Below, piece by piece: positions 1-5,188 of a DNA stretch of 5,188 bases. Below the pieces are notes generated by a model, which saw only the letters and a program-made list of their open reading frames with translations, was not told the DNA's origin and made no database searches. Each line of letters starts with the position of its first letter. The stretch's first letter is position 1. The position numbers were made by a program, and so were the translations under genes. This DNA comes from Sutterella sp. UBA1442 (GTDB lineage: Bacteria > Pseudomonadota > Gammaproteobacteria > Burkholderiales > Burkholderiaceae_F): contig DCTK01000101.1 of the NCBI GenBank assembly GCA_002329575.1, positions 11,017-16,204 of the forward strand, read 5' to 3'.

Positions 1-62
1 GATCGCAATTGTGATAAAGTGCTGGAAGGTTTCGTTGATGAGTCTTTGGGGAAATTTCGATC

Positions 63-641
63 ATGCAAACTCGACGTACGTTACTGTTATCGGCTCTGGC
101 TTTGGGATTAACGTCGGCAGCGGCTTGGGCAGCGCCTGCTGCCGTGCCTTCCATTTGGGAAGGCGAGAAAATGTACACGACGTTAGCCAAAGATGGCACG
201 GGCATTGCCTCGTCTTCTGACACCACGTTGCCCGTGGCCTATGTGATTTTCGATACCCAATGCCGAGACTGCTGGCAGTTGCACCAAAAACTCGCCAAGT
301 TAACCGATCGCGTACGTTTTATCTTTTTCCCGATTGCGTACATGAACATTCACTCCGAGCCTCAAGCTACAACGATTCTGACCGCAAAGGATCCGTTGGC
401 AAAACTTGAAGAACACTTCGCTCACTACACCGATATTGAATTCGTGGGTATCCGCTATCCGGCTGTTGAGACCTTACCTGTCGATGTGCGCAATAAGGTA
501 TGGACAAACACCAAGCTGCACCGTCGCAGTGGGTGTCGAGCCGTGCCGTACGGGGTCTTTAAGAATTCAAAAGGGCAGTATGTGCCCTTTGATGAACGGT
601 TGACTTTGGAAGAACTCGAGCAGCTTTTTGAGTTGAAGTAG
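63..641 (+). CDS. Exported DsbG/DsbC-like thioredoxin-fold protein, short form
   Basis: Predicted periplasmic thiol-disulfide oxidoreductase of 192 residues. The N-terminus has a twin-arginine-like TRRTLLL (residues 3-9), a hydrophobic core and an AWA|AP cleavage site after about residue 23; Sec export is equally possible. A thioredoxin-fold strand leads into the redox motif C67-R-D-C70. The segment ILTAKDP (105-111) resembles the ILASKDP region of E. coli DsbG, and V161-P162 is the expected cis-proline loop. A third cysteine, C158, lies four residues before that proline. The mature protein (about 169 residues) is shorter than DsbC or DsbG (over 210) because the N-terminal dimerisation domain is missing. 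In-frame stops at 36-41 make ATG 63 the first available start, and GGGGAA at 48-53 is a good ribosome-binding site. Its partner is unknown: no DsbD-like reductant gene is in the window. The Dsb-like fold is secure; isomerase versus oxidase is not. Confidence 0.85.
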   Translation: MQTRRTLLLSALALGLTSAAAWAAPAAVPSIWEGEKMYTTLAKDGTGIASSSDTTLPVAYVIFDTQCRDCWQLHQKLAKLTDRVRFIFFPIAYMNIHSEPQATTILTAKDPLAKLEEHFAHYTDIEFVGIRYPAVETLPVDVRNKVWTNTKLHRRSGCRAVPYGVFKNSKGQYVPFDERLTLEELEQLFELK

Positions 642-678
642 TCGAGCGTTAAATAGCCGATACCGAGACTCTTTTCAG

Positions 679-1431
679 TTAGAGCTCAAACACAGAATCC
701 GCTACGAGATTTCCCTCGTCGTAGCGCATACAGTAACCCAGTTGGTTCGACAGGAGTTTTGTGCGTCCGAGTTGCGCGTCCATATTGAAGTGTGAGTGGC
801 CGTAGACCCACACGTCGATATCGCTTTGGGCTATCCAGTCTCCCAATTCCACGGCAAAGCCATAAGTTGAGAGACTGGTTCTGTAGCAAGGTTGCACGAC
901 AGCAGAACTCGGTAAGTGGTGCGTCACAACGACTTTCTTTTTGGCTTGGCTGTTGCTAAGCGCATTTTGCAAGTAAGACAGCGCCTTTGCGTGAAGCGCG
1001 TTGTAGTCTTCAACGGAGATTTTCTTCTCTCCCTGAAGAATCATTCTAAAGTCCACCATATGCGTTTTGACAACCGCCTGAGCCATGAGTGGCACGTGAG
1101 TCCAAAGAGGGGTTAAGAAAAAGTCTGTCTCATTAATGGTGACCGTTTTGTTGTAGTAGTACGCGACGTTGGGTCTGACGTTAATTTCAAGCTCTTCCAA
1201 GTCTGAAACATCAGTACCATAAAACTCGTGGTTACCCGGCGTGATCAATACGCGCTCATAGTGCTTCTCGCACCAGTCCCAAAAATAACCGGCACATTCT
1301 TGAAGGATTAGGGGACAGATGTCGCCAGCCAATACCAAGATGTCGCCCGCCACCTTGATTGGGTTGGAGGCTAAGAAATCTCGGTTTTCTTCAAATTCCA
1401 GATGCAGATCAGAGGCGTATTGGATTTTCAT
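679..1431 (-). CDS. Calcineurin-like metallophosphoesterase
   Basis: Cytoplasmic metal-dependent phosphoesterase of 250 residues; no signal peptide or membrane segment. The superfamily motifs appear in order: D8-L-H10 at the N-terminus, G36-D37, G66-N-H-E69, T170-H-H172 and G211-H-S-H214. These supply the ligands for a two-metal centre and the catalytic histidine (H68). The second block reads GDICPL, so the second aspartate of the classical GDxxD form is absent, which is common in small relatives. The substrate cannot be told from the sequence; cyclic nucleotides, nucleotides and phosphoproteins are all possible in this superfamily. The start is well placed because the first motif lies eight residues in, but no purine-rich ribosome-binding site precedes it (the upstream bases on this strand are T- and C-rich). 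The gene faces the DsbG-like gene tail to tail across 37 bases, with no convincing terminator between them. The family call is firm; the specific function is unknown. Confidence 0.9.
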   Translation of the reverse strand: MKIQYASDLHLEFEENRDFLASNPIKVAGDILVLAGDICPLILQECAGYFWDWCEKHYERVLITPGNHEFYGTDVSDLEELEINVRPNVAYYYNKTVTINETDFFLTPLWTHVPLMAQAVVKTHMVDFRMILQGEKKISVEDYNALHAKALSYLQNALSNSQAKKKVVVTHHLPSSAVVQPCYRTSLSTYGFAVELGDWIAQSDIDVWVYGHSHFNMDAQLGRTKLLSNQLGYCMRYDEGNLVADSVFEL

Positions 1432-1638
1432 GGTATTAAAAAAGCGAAAGGTTTTTAGAAAGGAGAGAAGCGATCAAAGTTCGAGAAAAAACGTTTTGCC
1501 ATGCGCACAGAACGGTTATATATTTTGAATAAAAATAAAAGTGCATTTTCGATTTTATAGAAAATTTTTAAAGACTGACTTCTACTTAATATATTGAAAA
1601 TTAAATGCTTCATTAAAAAAGATTTGTTAACAAGAAAC
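1432..1638. other. AT-rich intergenic spacer
   Basis: Spacer of about 200 bases between the phosphoesterase start and the terminator of the alaX-like gene. A hand count gives roughly 23% GC over 1501-1640, against more than 50% in sampled stretches of neighbouring genes. No credible coding sequence is present: the one open frame on the minus strand is low in complexity, would start inside the terminator arm, and lacks a ribosome-binding site. The likely content is the promoter and long leader of the phosphoesterase gene. Such AT-rich stretches can bind nucleoid proteins, but nothing specific shows that here. Confidence 0.6.
1515..1545 (-). promoter_or_regulatory. Candidate promoter of the phosphoesterase gene
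   Basis: On the minus strand, TGCACT (1540-1545) and TATATA (1517-1522) are separated by 17 bases; an overlapping TATAAC lies at 1515-1520. The -35 match is poor (three of six). A second -10-like box, TATAAA, lies at 1554-1559 without a good -35. In such AT-rich DNA, boxes of this kind arise by chance, so the exact site is uncertain. Transcription from here would give a leader of roughly 75-80 bases. Confidence 0.3.
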
Positions 1639-1671
1639 ACAAAAGCCGCTTTTTGATAAAGCGGCTTTTGT
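1629..1671 (-). terminator. Rho-independent terminator after the alaX-like gene
   Basis: Perfect 14-bp inverted repeat ACAAAAGCCGCTTT (1639-1652) and AAAGCGGCTTTTGT (1658-1671) with a five-base loop. On the minus strand the 3' arm ends CTTTTGTG and runs into TTTCTTG, a T-rich tail. It begins 37 bases past the stop of the alaX-like gene. Because the arms themselves carry A- and T-runs it could also work on the plus strand, but no plus-strand gene ends nearby. Confidence 0.85.
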
Positions 1672-1708
1672 CAGCGGGAACTTTTACACATAAACAAACC
1701 AATTTCGC

Positions 1709-2911
1709 TTAATCTTTAAGTTGTGCATGAATCGTTTCAGAAGCTTCTTTTAGCGCCTCTTCGAGATTTTCGGTATGAGAGCCGAACCCTTGGGCGTAGC
1801 AAGGGCCTCCTCCGCCTTTGCCGCTGATTTTTGTCAGTGCAGTTCTAAAAGCTTCCCGCACATCAACACCTTTTTGTGTTTTATTGCAACCCATCATCAA
1901 AAATGCACCTGTGTCATTGTGACCACCCAAGACGACAACTACACCGGGATTTTCCGTTAAGTGTGCAAACAGTTGTTTGAGTTCAACCTGCGTGGCATTG
2001 GGTAGGGTACGTGTGACCAAGGCAACGTCACCAATGCGAGGTGCTGAGCGCAAGAGTTCTGCGGCTTCAAGCGCAGCAATGCGATTTTGTAATGCATTTT
2101 TGTCCTCTTTGAGACTTTGAACTTCTTCGTGTAATTTCAATACACGGTCAGCCACTTCGCCTTCTGCACACGTGAGGTGATGAGCGATGCTTTGCACTTG
2201 AGTGTTGACCATAGCAAAGTGTTTAAGTGCAGCGAGCCCGCAAACGAAGTGAATACGGCTGCCATGTTTGTGGGTATCGAGCTTGAGCACCTTAATCATC
2301 CCGACTTCCGCGGTGTTTTGACAATGCAGACCACAGCAAGGGACGTAGTCAAGGTTGCCGACTTTGACAATTCGGATGGCTTCGTCAGTCTCCGGGATAT
2401 CACGACGGGAGTGCAGGCGAATTTCCTCTAGGCTCGGGAAAATGAATTCCACCGGCATTTGGGCATAAATGGCACGATTGGCTTCCATTTCAGCGTTGGC
2501 CAGGGATTCTTCATTAATGTAGCCGTCCAAGTCGATATAAAGTGCATCAGGGCGAAGACGCATGCCGACAGTTGCTAGATCATAGTCGCGAACGAAGACA
2601 GCCGAGAGCATGTGTTGGCCTAAGTGTTGTTGCATGAGTGCGTAGCGACGCTTCCAGTCAAGCTCTCCATGCGCCGTATCACCCGCTAACTTTTGCGCAA
2701 GCACATGGACAATCACGCCTTTTTCTTCAAACACGTCTTCGACAACGACGCCGTTAAGTGTGCCGAGATCGCACGGTTGACCGCCGCCCGAAGGGTAAAA
2801 AAGAGTTTGATCAAGCACAACGTGATTTTTCCCTTCAACATCGGTTTGACTCAGGATTTGGGCTTCGAAGGTTTTATCATAAGGACGCTCGTAATACAGT
2901 TTGCTCGTCAT
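1709..2911 (-). CDS. Alanyl-tRNA editing protein, AlaX-L type with DHHA1 domain
   Basis: Free-standing relative of the alanyl-tRNA synthetase editing domain, 400 residues, expected to hydrolyse mischarged Ser- or Gly-tRNA(Ala) in the cytoplasm. The N-terminal part has YPSGGGQP (39-46), matching the glycine-rich strand of the editing fold. Zinc ligands are H96 and H100 (HLGQH), with C192 and H196 in CCGLHC (192-197), equivalent to the CGGTH of the synthetase. A leucine-zipper-like coiled coil spans about 248-285, and the tail is a DHHA1 domain with GGGGP at 366-370. The length matches long-form AlaX rather than short forms that lack the tail. No aminoacylation domain is present, so this is not a synthetase fragment. 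The start is fixed by a strong AAAGGAG site (2917-2923, five bases before ATG). It is separated from iadA by a terminator and a possible promoter. The family assignment is firm; the mischarged amino acid is inferred from relatives. Confidence 0.92.
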   Translation of the reverse strand: MTSKLYYERPYDKTFEAQILSQTDVEGKNHVVLDQTLFYPSGGGQPCDLGTLNGVVVEDVFEEKGVIVHVLAQKLAGDTAHGELDWKRRYALMQQHLGQHMLSAVFVRDYDLATVGMRLRPDALYIDLDGYINEESLANAEMEANRAIYAQMPVEFIFPSLEEIRLHSRRDIPETDEAIRIVKVGNLDYVPCCGLHCQNTAEVGMIKVLKLDTHKHGSRIHFVCGLAALKHFAMVNTQVQSIAHHLTCAEGEVADRVLKLHEEVQSLKEDKNALQNRIAALEAAELLRSAPRIGDVALVTRTLPNATQVELKQLFAHLTENPGVVVVLGGHNDTGAFLMMGCNKTQKGVDVREAFRTALTKISGKGGGGPCYAQGFGSHTENLEEALKEASETIHAQLKD

Positions 2912-2931
2912 GGCAACTCCTTTGGCTTTAA

Positions 2932-2946
2932 GCTATACACTATAGC
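2932..2946. promoter_or_regulatory. Inverted repeat over the likely -10 box of the alaX-like gene
   Basis: Perfect 6-3-6 dyad GCTATA-CAC-TATAGC. Read on the minus strand it contains TATAGT (2939-2944), the best -10 candidate for the alaX-like gene, placed to give a leader of about 20 bases that includes the ribosome-binding site. The best -35 is weak (TTGTTT at 15-base spacing, within the terminator tail). The dyad could be an operator or simply a symmetrical -10 region. Confidence 0.35.
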
Positions 2947-2954
2947 GCGAAACA

Positions 2955-2993
2955 CGAAAAAACAACGCCCCGAAGCGAGTGCTTCGAGGCGTT
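2955..2993 (-). terminator. Rho-independent terminator after iadA
   Basis: A 13-bp stem is formed by 2964-2976 and 2981-2993 with a four-base loop (GAGT on the plus strand) and one G-T wobble. On the minus strand it is followed directly by TTGTTTTTT. It lies 27 bases beyond the iadA stop and upstream of the alaX-like gene, so it should separate their transcripts. Confidence 0.88.
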
Positions 2994-3019
2994 TGAGTCA
3001 GTGAAAACCGGTTTGAGTA

Positions 3020-4165
3020 TTAGTACTCGAACGTACCCTTTTGGACGATTTCACCGTTGCGCATCATGACGCGGTTGCGAGAGACCACCGTCGTTAATTC
3101 CATTGCGTCATTAAAGAGGCAGGCGTTTGCACAGCCGCCCACTTCGATGACACCTTGACCGGCTAGCCCTAAGGCACGACCGACGTTAGAAGAAATAAAC
3201 GTAATGGCCTTTTCAATCGGCATGTTGAATTCGCTGATTAAGCGCTTGACTTCGGTTAAGTTGCCCGAGACGCCGCCCACGCCCAAGCCGATCATTTCAC
3301 CCTTTTCATTAAAGCGCGGCACCGAGCCGTGACCGTCGGTCGACAGCGTAATGTGAGTGGGATCGACACCAGCATCCAACGCCGTCATCACGGCAATGGC
3401 GGGATTGTCAAAGCAGCAGCTTGCACCTGTTGTGACATCCATGTAACCGCCCGCTTTGGCAAATTCCACCGCGGCGTCAAAGACGTGGCGGATGCGACCG
3501 CAGTGCGTCGGACGGATGTGCTTGATGGGGAAGCCCTGAGCGACGATGTCTTTGTACATGTCGAAAGAGCCCGGGATATTGCCCGTGTGAATGTGCAAGA
3601 AACCGATCTTGCCCGAGATCATACCTGCCACGCGGATTTCAGCTAAAAGGGCCAACACTTCTTGCGTGGTTGGGAAAGATGAACGATGGTCACCCAAGGC
3701 AATCTTCACGCCCAAGCACTCCGGTACCAAGAACATGTCATCGGCAACGCTTGCGCTCATCGTTGTGGGTGGGAATGCGTAGTTGGAGGTGTACATCCAA
3801 GCGCTCACGCCTTCGGTCTTTAACGCGCGCACTTTCGCTAAAAGGTTGGGAATGGAGCGGGTGACATAGTCTGTGCCCGAGACGCCGACAACGGAAGTCG
3901 TGCCGCAAGCAACAAGTTCGCTCAACATGATTTCGGGTGTGCGCGTGACCGGGCCGCCTTCGCCGCCGCCGCCCGTGACGTGGATATGTTGGTCGAAAAA
4001 GCCCGGCGTCATGATTTGCCCCTTAGCGTCAATGACCTCTGTGTCGGGCAAGGTGGCAGGCAGATCATGGCCGATGGCAACCACTTGTTCGGCGACCATC
4101 AAAACGTCTTGCACACCGAGATCGGTCGGGGCAAAAACGCGAGCATTTTTGATTAATAAAGCCAT
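3020..4165 (-). CDS. iadA: Isoaspartyl dipeptidase (beta-aspartyl-peptidase)
   Basis: Cytoplasmic zinc amidohydrolase of 381 residues (E. coli IadA has 390) that cleaves beta-aspartyl dipeptides, which arise from isoaspartate-damaged proteins and resist normal peptidases. Every key residue of the E. coli enzyme has an equivalent: H60-I-H62; the bridging carboxylated lysine K154 in GVK; H193; H221 in PTH; catalytic D277 in STDGHGS. Substrate-binding E69 (in GGGGEGGP), Y129, R161 (DHRS) and R224 also align. The N-terminal strands and C-terminal end (KGTFEY) form the usual beta-sandwich around the barrel. ATG is preceded at seven bases by AAGGAG (4173-4178). Upstream on the same strand lies an M20 carboxypeptidase, but a terminator lies between them, so co-transcription is doubtful. 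With the conserved specificity residues, confusion with dihydropyrimidinase or other amidohydrolases is unlikely. Confidence 0.95.
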   Translation of the reverse strand: MALLIKNARVFAPTDLGVQDVLMVAEQVVAIGHDLPATLPDTEVIDAKGQIMTPGFFDQHIHVTGGGGEGGPVTRTPEIMLSELVACGTTSVVGVSGTDYVTRSIPNLLAKVRALKTEGVSAWMYTSNYAFPPTTMSASVADDMFLVPECLGVKIALGDHRSSFPTTQEVLALLAEIRVAGMISGKIGFLHIHTGNIPGSFDMYKDIVAQGFPIKHIRPTHCGRIRHVFDAAVEFAKAGGYMDVTTGASCCFDNPAIAVMTALDAGVDPTHITLSTDGHGSVPRFNEKGEMIGLGVGGVSGNLTEVKRLISEFNMPIEKAITFISSNVGRALGLAGQGVIEVGGCANACLFNDAMELTTVVSRNRVMMRNGEIVQKGTFEY

Positions 4166-4213
4166 GGGAGCACTCCTTATGTGAAAAGAGGAAAAACAGA
4201 ACTTAACTTAAAA

Positions 4214-4244
4214 ATTTTAGCGCTGCTTCTTGGTTAAGAGTGAA
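4214..4244 (-). promoter_or_regulatory. Candidate iadA promoter
   Basis: On the minus strand, TTCACT (4239-4244, four of six matches to the -35 consensus) is followed after 19 bases by TAAAAT (4214-4219, five of six to the -10). The spacing is longer than ideal. Transcription would start near 4207 and give a leader of about 40 bases containing the AAGGAG site. It lies just downstream of the M20 terminator, where a new promoter is expected. Confidence 0.35.
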
Positions 4245-4248
4245 GCAG
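4223..4248. repeat. 7-12-7 inverted repeat in the iadA upstream region
   Basis: CTGCTTC (4223-4229) and GAAGCAG (4242-4248) are perfect complements around a 12-base spacer. The repeat fills the gap between the proposed -35 and -10 boxes of iadA and has no T-tract beside it on the minus strand that would make it a terminator. A regulator-binding site is possible, but a 7-bp arm can occur by chance. Confidence 0.35.
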
Positions 4249-4261
4249 AGATTGCGTTTTC

Positions 4262-4299
4262 GCAAAGAAAAGGGGGAAGATCATTTCGAACTTCCCCCT
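4262..4299 (-). terminator. Rho-independent terminator after the M20 peptidase gene
   Basis: A 9-bp perfect stem, AGGGGGAAG (4271-4279) with CTTCCCCCT (4291-4299), has an 11-base loop. On the minus strand it is followed by TTTTCTTT. It lies about 40 bases past the M20 stop codon and ahead of the iadA promoter region. Confidence 0.85.
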
Positions 4300-4315
4300 A
4301 GGTTCTATAGGTTAG

Positions 4316-4331
4316 AGACGATTAGTCGTCT
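4316..4331. repeat. Small hairpin just after the M20 stop codon
   Basis: AGACGA (4316-4321) and TCGTCT (4326-4331) form a perfect 6-bp stem with a four-base loop, starting six bases after the stop codon on the minus strand. No T-tract follows, so it is not a terminator by itself; it may protect the transcript end or have no role. Confidence 0.4.
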
Positions 4332-4337
4332 GTGTGA

Positions 4338-5188
4338 TTACTTACGATCGGCAATCAATTTGAAGAAGCGTTCAGCGACCTTGATGTGCTTTTCAATCGA
4401 GTTGATTTCCAAGTATTCCTTGTCGCAGTGCATGCCGCCGCCAACCGGGCCCAAGCCGTCAAGGGTGGGCACACCCATAGAGGCCGTGGTGTTGCCGTCA
4501 GAGGCGCCACCGGCCTTCATCCAAGCGATGTCATAGCCTTCGAGCTTGGCGGCTTCTTCAATAAGGCCGGCCATAGCCTTCGTGGCTTCGCTCAAGGGCA
4601 TAGCAGCGTGGTGGTTCTTTTCGACGATTTCTTGCGTCACGCCCTTAACCCATTCTTGTTGGGCCAATTGCATGATCTTGGCATTGATTTCGTCGTAGTC
4701 TTCATCGTTCCAGACGCGAAGGTCGAGTTCGGTTTCTGCGAAATCGGCCACAACGTTGGCGACCGTGCCGCCCTTGATGGCACCGAAGTTAAGCGTAATA
4801 CCGCGATCCCAGTCAGCCAATTGCTTCACGGCCATGATGAATTGCACCATAGCGTAGATGGCATCGCAACCGCGTTCAGGGTTATTGCCGGCGTGAGCGG
4901 AAACACCGTGGAACGTGATGCGATAGGTACTCGAACCCTTACGAGCGCAAACGAGTTCACCGCCTTCACGGGCCGGTTCAAAAATCAAAGCGCGATCGCT
5001 CTTGGCGGCGCATTCCTTCAACCAGTCATGAGAGGACACGGAACCGGTTTCTTCATCGGGGTTGCAAGCAACCAAAATGGCCAACTTGTCAAGCGTTTCC
5101 TTGGGCAGGTTCTTCAAAGCGTAAACGATGGTCATGGCGCCGGCTTTGCAGTCAAGAACGCCCGGACCATAAGCGCGATCACCCTTGT
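4338..5188 (-). CDS. M20-family metallopeptidase, glutamate carboxypeptidase (CPG2) type, N-terminus outside window
   Basis: C-terminal 282 residues of a zinc peptidase; the open frame continues past the right edge, so ATG 5135 is internal. Numbering visible residues from the edge, GPGVLDCKAG (7-16) holds the metal-bridging aspartate D12. DEETGS (44-49) contains the general base E45 and ligand E46, FEP supplies ligand E70, and the final ligand H253 is in MHCDKEY. These correspond to D141, E175, E176, E200 and H385 of Pseudomonas CPG2; the first histidine ligand is beyond the window. GVSAHAGNNPERG (95-107) opens the inserted dimerisation domain, and GGASDGN (226-232) is the usual late motif. 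CPG2 is about 415 residues, so some 120-130 are missing. The family releases C-terminal glutamate or related residues from peptides and acyl-amino acids; the substrate here is uncertain. Export cannot be judged without the N-terminus. A terminator follows the gene. Confidence 0.92.
   Translation of the reverse strand, partial: KGDRAYGPGVLDCKAGAMTIVYALKNLPKETLDKLAILVACNPDEETGSVSSHDWLKECAAKSDRALIFEPAREGGELVCARKGSSTYRITFHGVSAHAGNNPERGCDAIYAMVQFIMAVKQLADWDRGITLNFGAIKGGTVANVVADFAETELDLRVWNDEDYDEINAKIMQLAQQEWVKGVTQEIVEKNHHAAMPLSEATKAMAGLIEEAAKLEGYDIAWMKAGGASDGNTTASMGVPTLDGLGPVGGGMHCDKEYLEINSIEKHIKVAERFFKLIADRK

Noticed and set aside
1..111. Open frame from the left edge (frame 1), possibly the tail of an upstream gene
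   Set aside because: It would overlap the DsbG-like gene by 49 bases in another frame and shows no recognisable family; an upstream gene could equally end at 14 in frame 3. The evidence is too short to choose.
642..678. Possible bidirectional terminator between the converging genes
   Set aside because: Only 4-5 bp stems such as CTCT/AGAG can be drawn; no stable hairpin with a T-tract.
1455..1640. 61-residue open frame on the minus strand in the AT-rich spacer
   Set aside because: Its start codon lies in the terminator arm, it has no ribosome-binding site, and its residue make-up (F, K, I, N, S) is what AT-rich noncoding DNA gives.
1639..1671. The hairpin as part of a dispersed repeat or mobile element end
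   Set aside because: No second copy occurs in the window, and its position and T-rich tail fit a terminator.
3329..4184. Several plus-strand open frames across iadA
   Set aside because: They are antisense shadows of a gene whose catalytic residues are all conserved; none has a family resemblance.
4338..5135. Complete M20 gene starting at ATG 5135
   Set aside because: The frame stays open to the window edge, and the upstream residues contain the essential GPGVLDCKAG metal motif, so this methionine is internal.

Overview
This 5.2 kb window is ordinary bacterial chromosome. It holds four complete protein genes and one partial gene, is moderately GC-rich inside genes, and has compact spacers. 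The organism is probably a Gram-negative proteobacterium: the leftmost gene encodes an exported thioredoxin-fold protein of the DsbC/DsbG type, and good Shine-Dalgarno sites and hairpin-plus-T-tract terminators are present. A peptide-using gut betaproteobacterium (Sutterellaceae-like) would fit the gene content, but that is a guess from protein character, not a demonstrated assignment. No RNA gene, insertion sequence, CRISPR array or phage gene was seen.

Layout from left to right. A plus-strand gene at 63-641 encodes the exported DsbG-like thiol-disulfide protein. It converges, across 37 bases, on a minus-strand calcineurin-like metallophosphoesterase (679-1431). A very AT-rich spacer follows (about 23% GC at 1501-1640), ending in a perfect 14-bp hairpin terminator (1639-1671). 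Next, all on the minus strand, come a free-standing alanyl-tRNA editing protein with a DHHA1 tail (1709-2911), isoaspartyl dipeptidase IadA (3020-4165), and the C-terminal two thirds of an M20 carboxypeptidase of the CPG2 type (4338-5188, running off the right edge).

Transcription on the minus strand runs from right to left. A factor-independent terminator follows the M20 gene, iadA and the alaX-like gene, so these are probably separate transcription units rather than one operon. The M20 peptidase and IadA make biochemical sense as neighbours. One trims peptides or acyl-amino acids, and the other removes the beta-aspartyl (isoaspartyl) dipeptides that ordinary peptidases cannot cleave. The AlaX-like protein acts in translation quality control, and the phosphoesterase and DsbG-like protein are functionally unrelated to it as far as the sequence shows.

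I found no clearly new biological system. The points most worth a second look are the DsbG-like protein that lacks the family's dimerisation domain and carries unusual active-site residues, two small inverted repeats sitting in probable promoters (upstream of alaX and iadA), and the AT-rich leader of the phosphoesterase gene, which has no recognisable ribosome-binding site.
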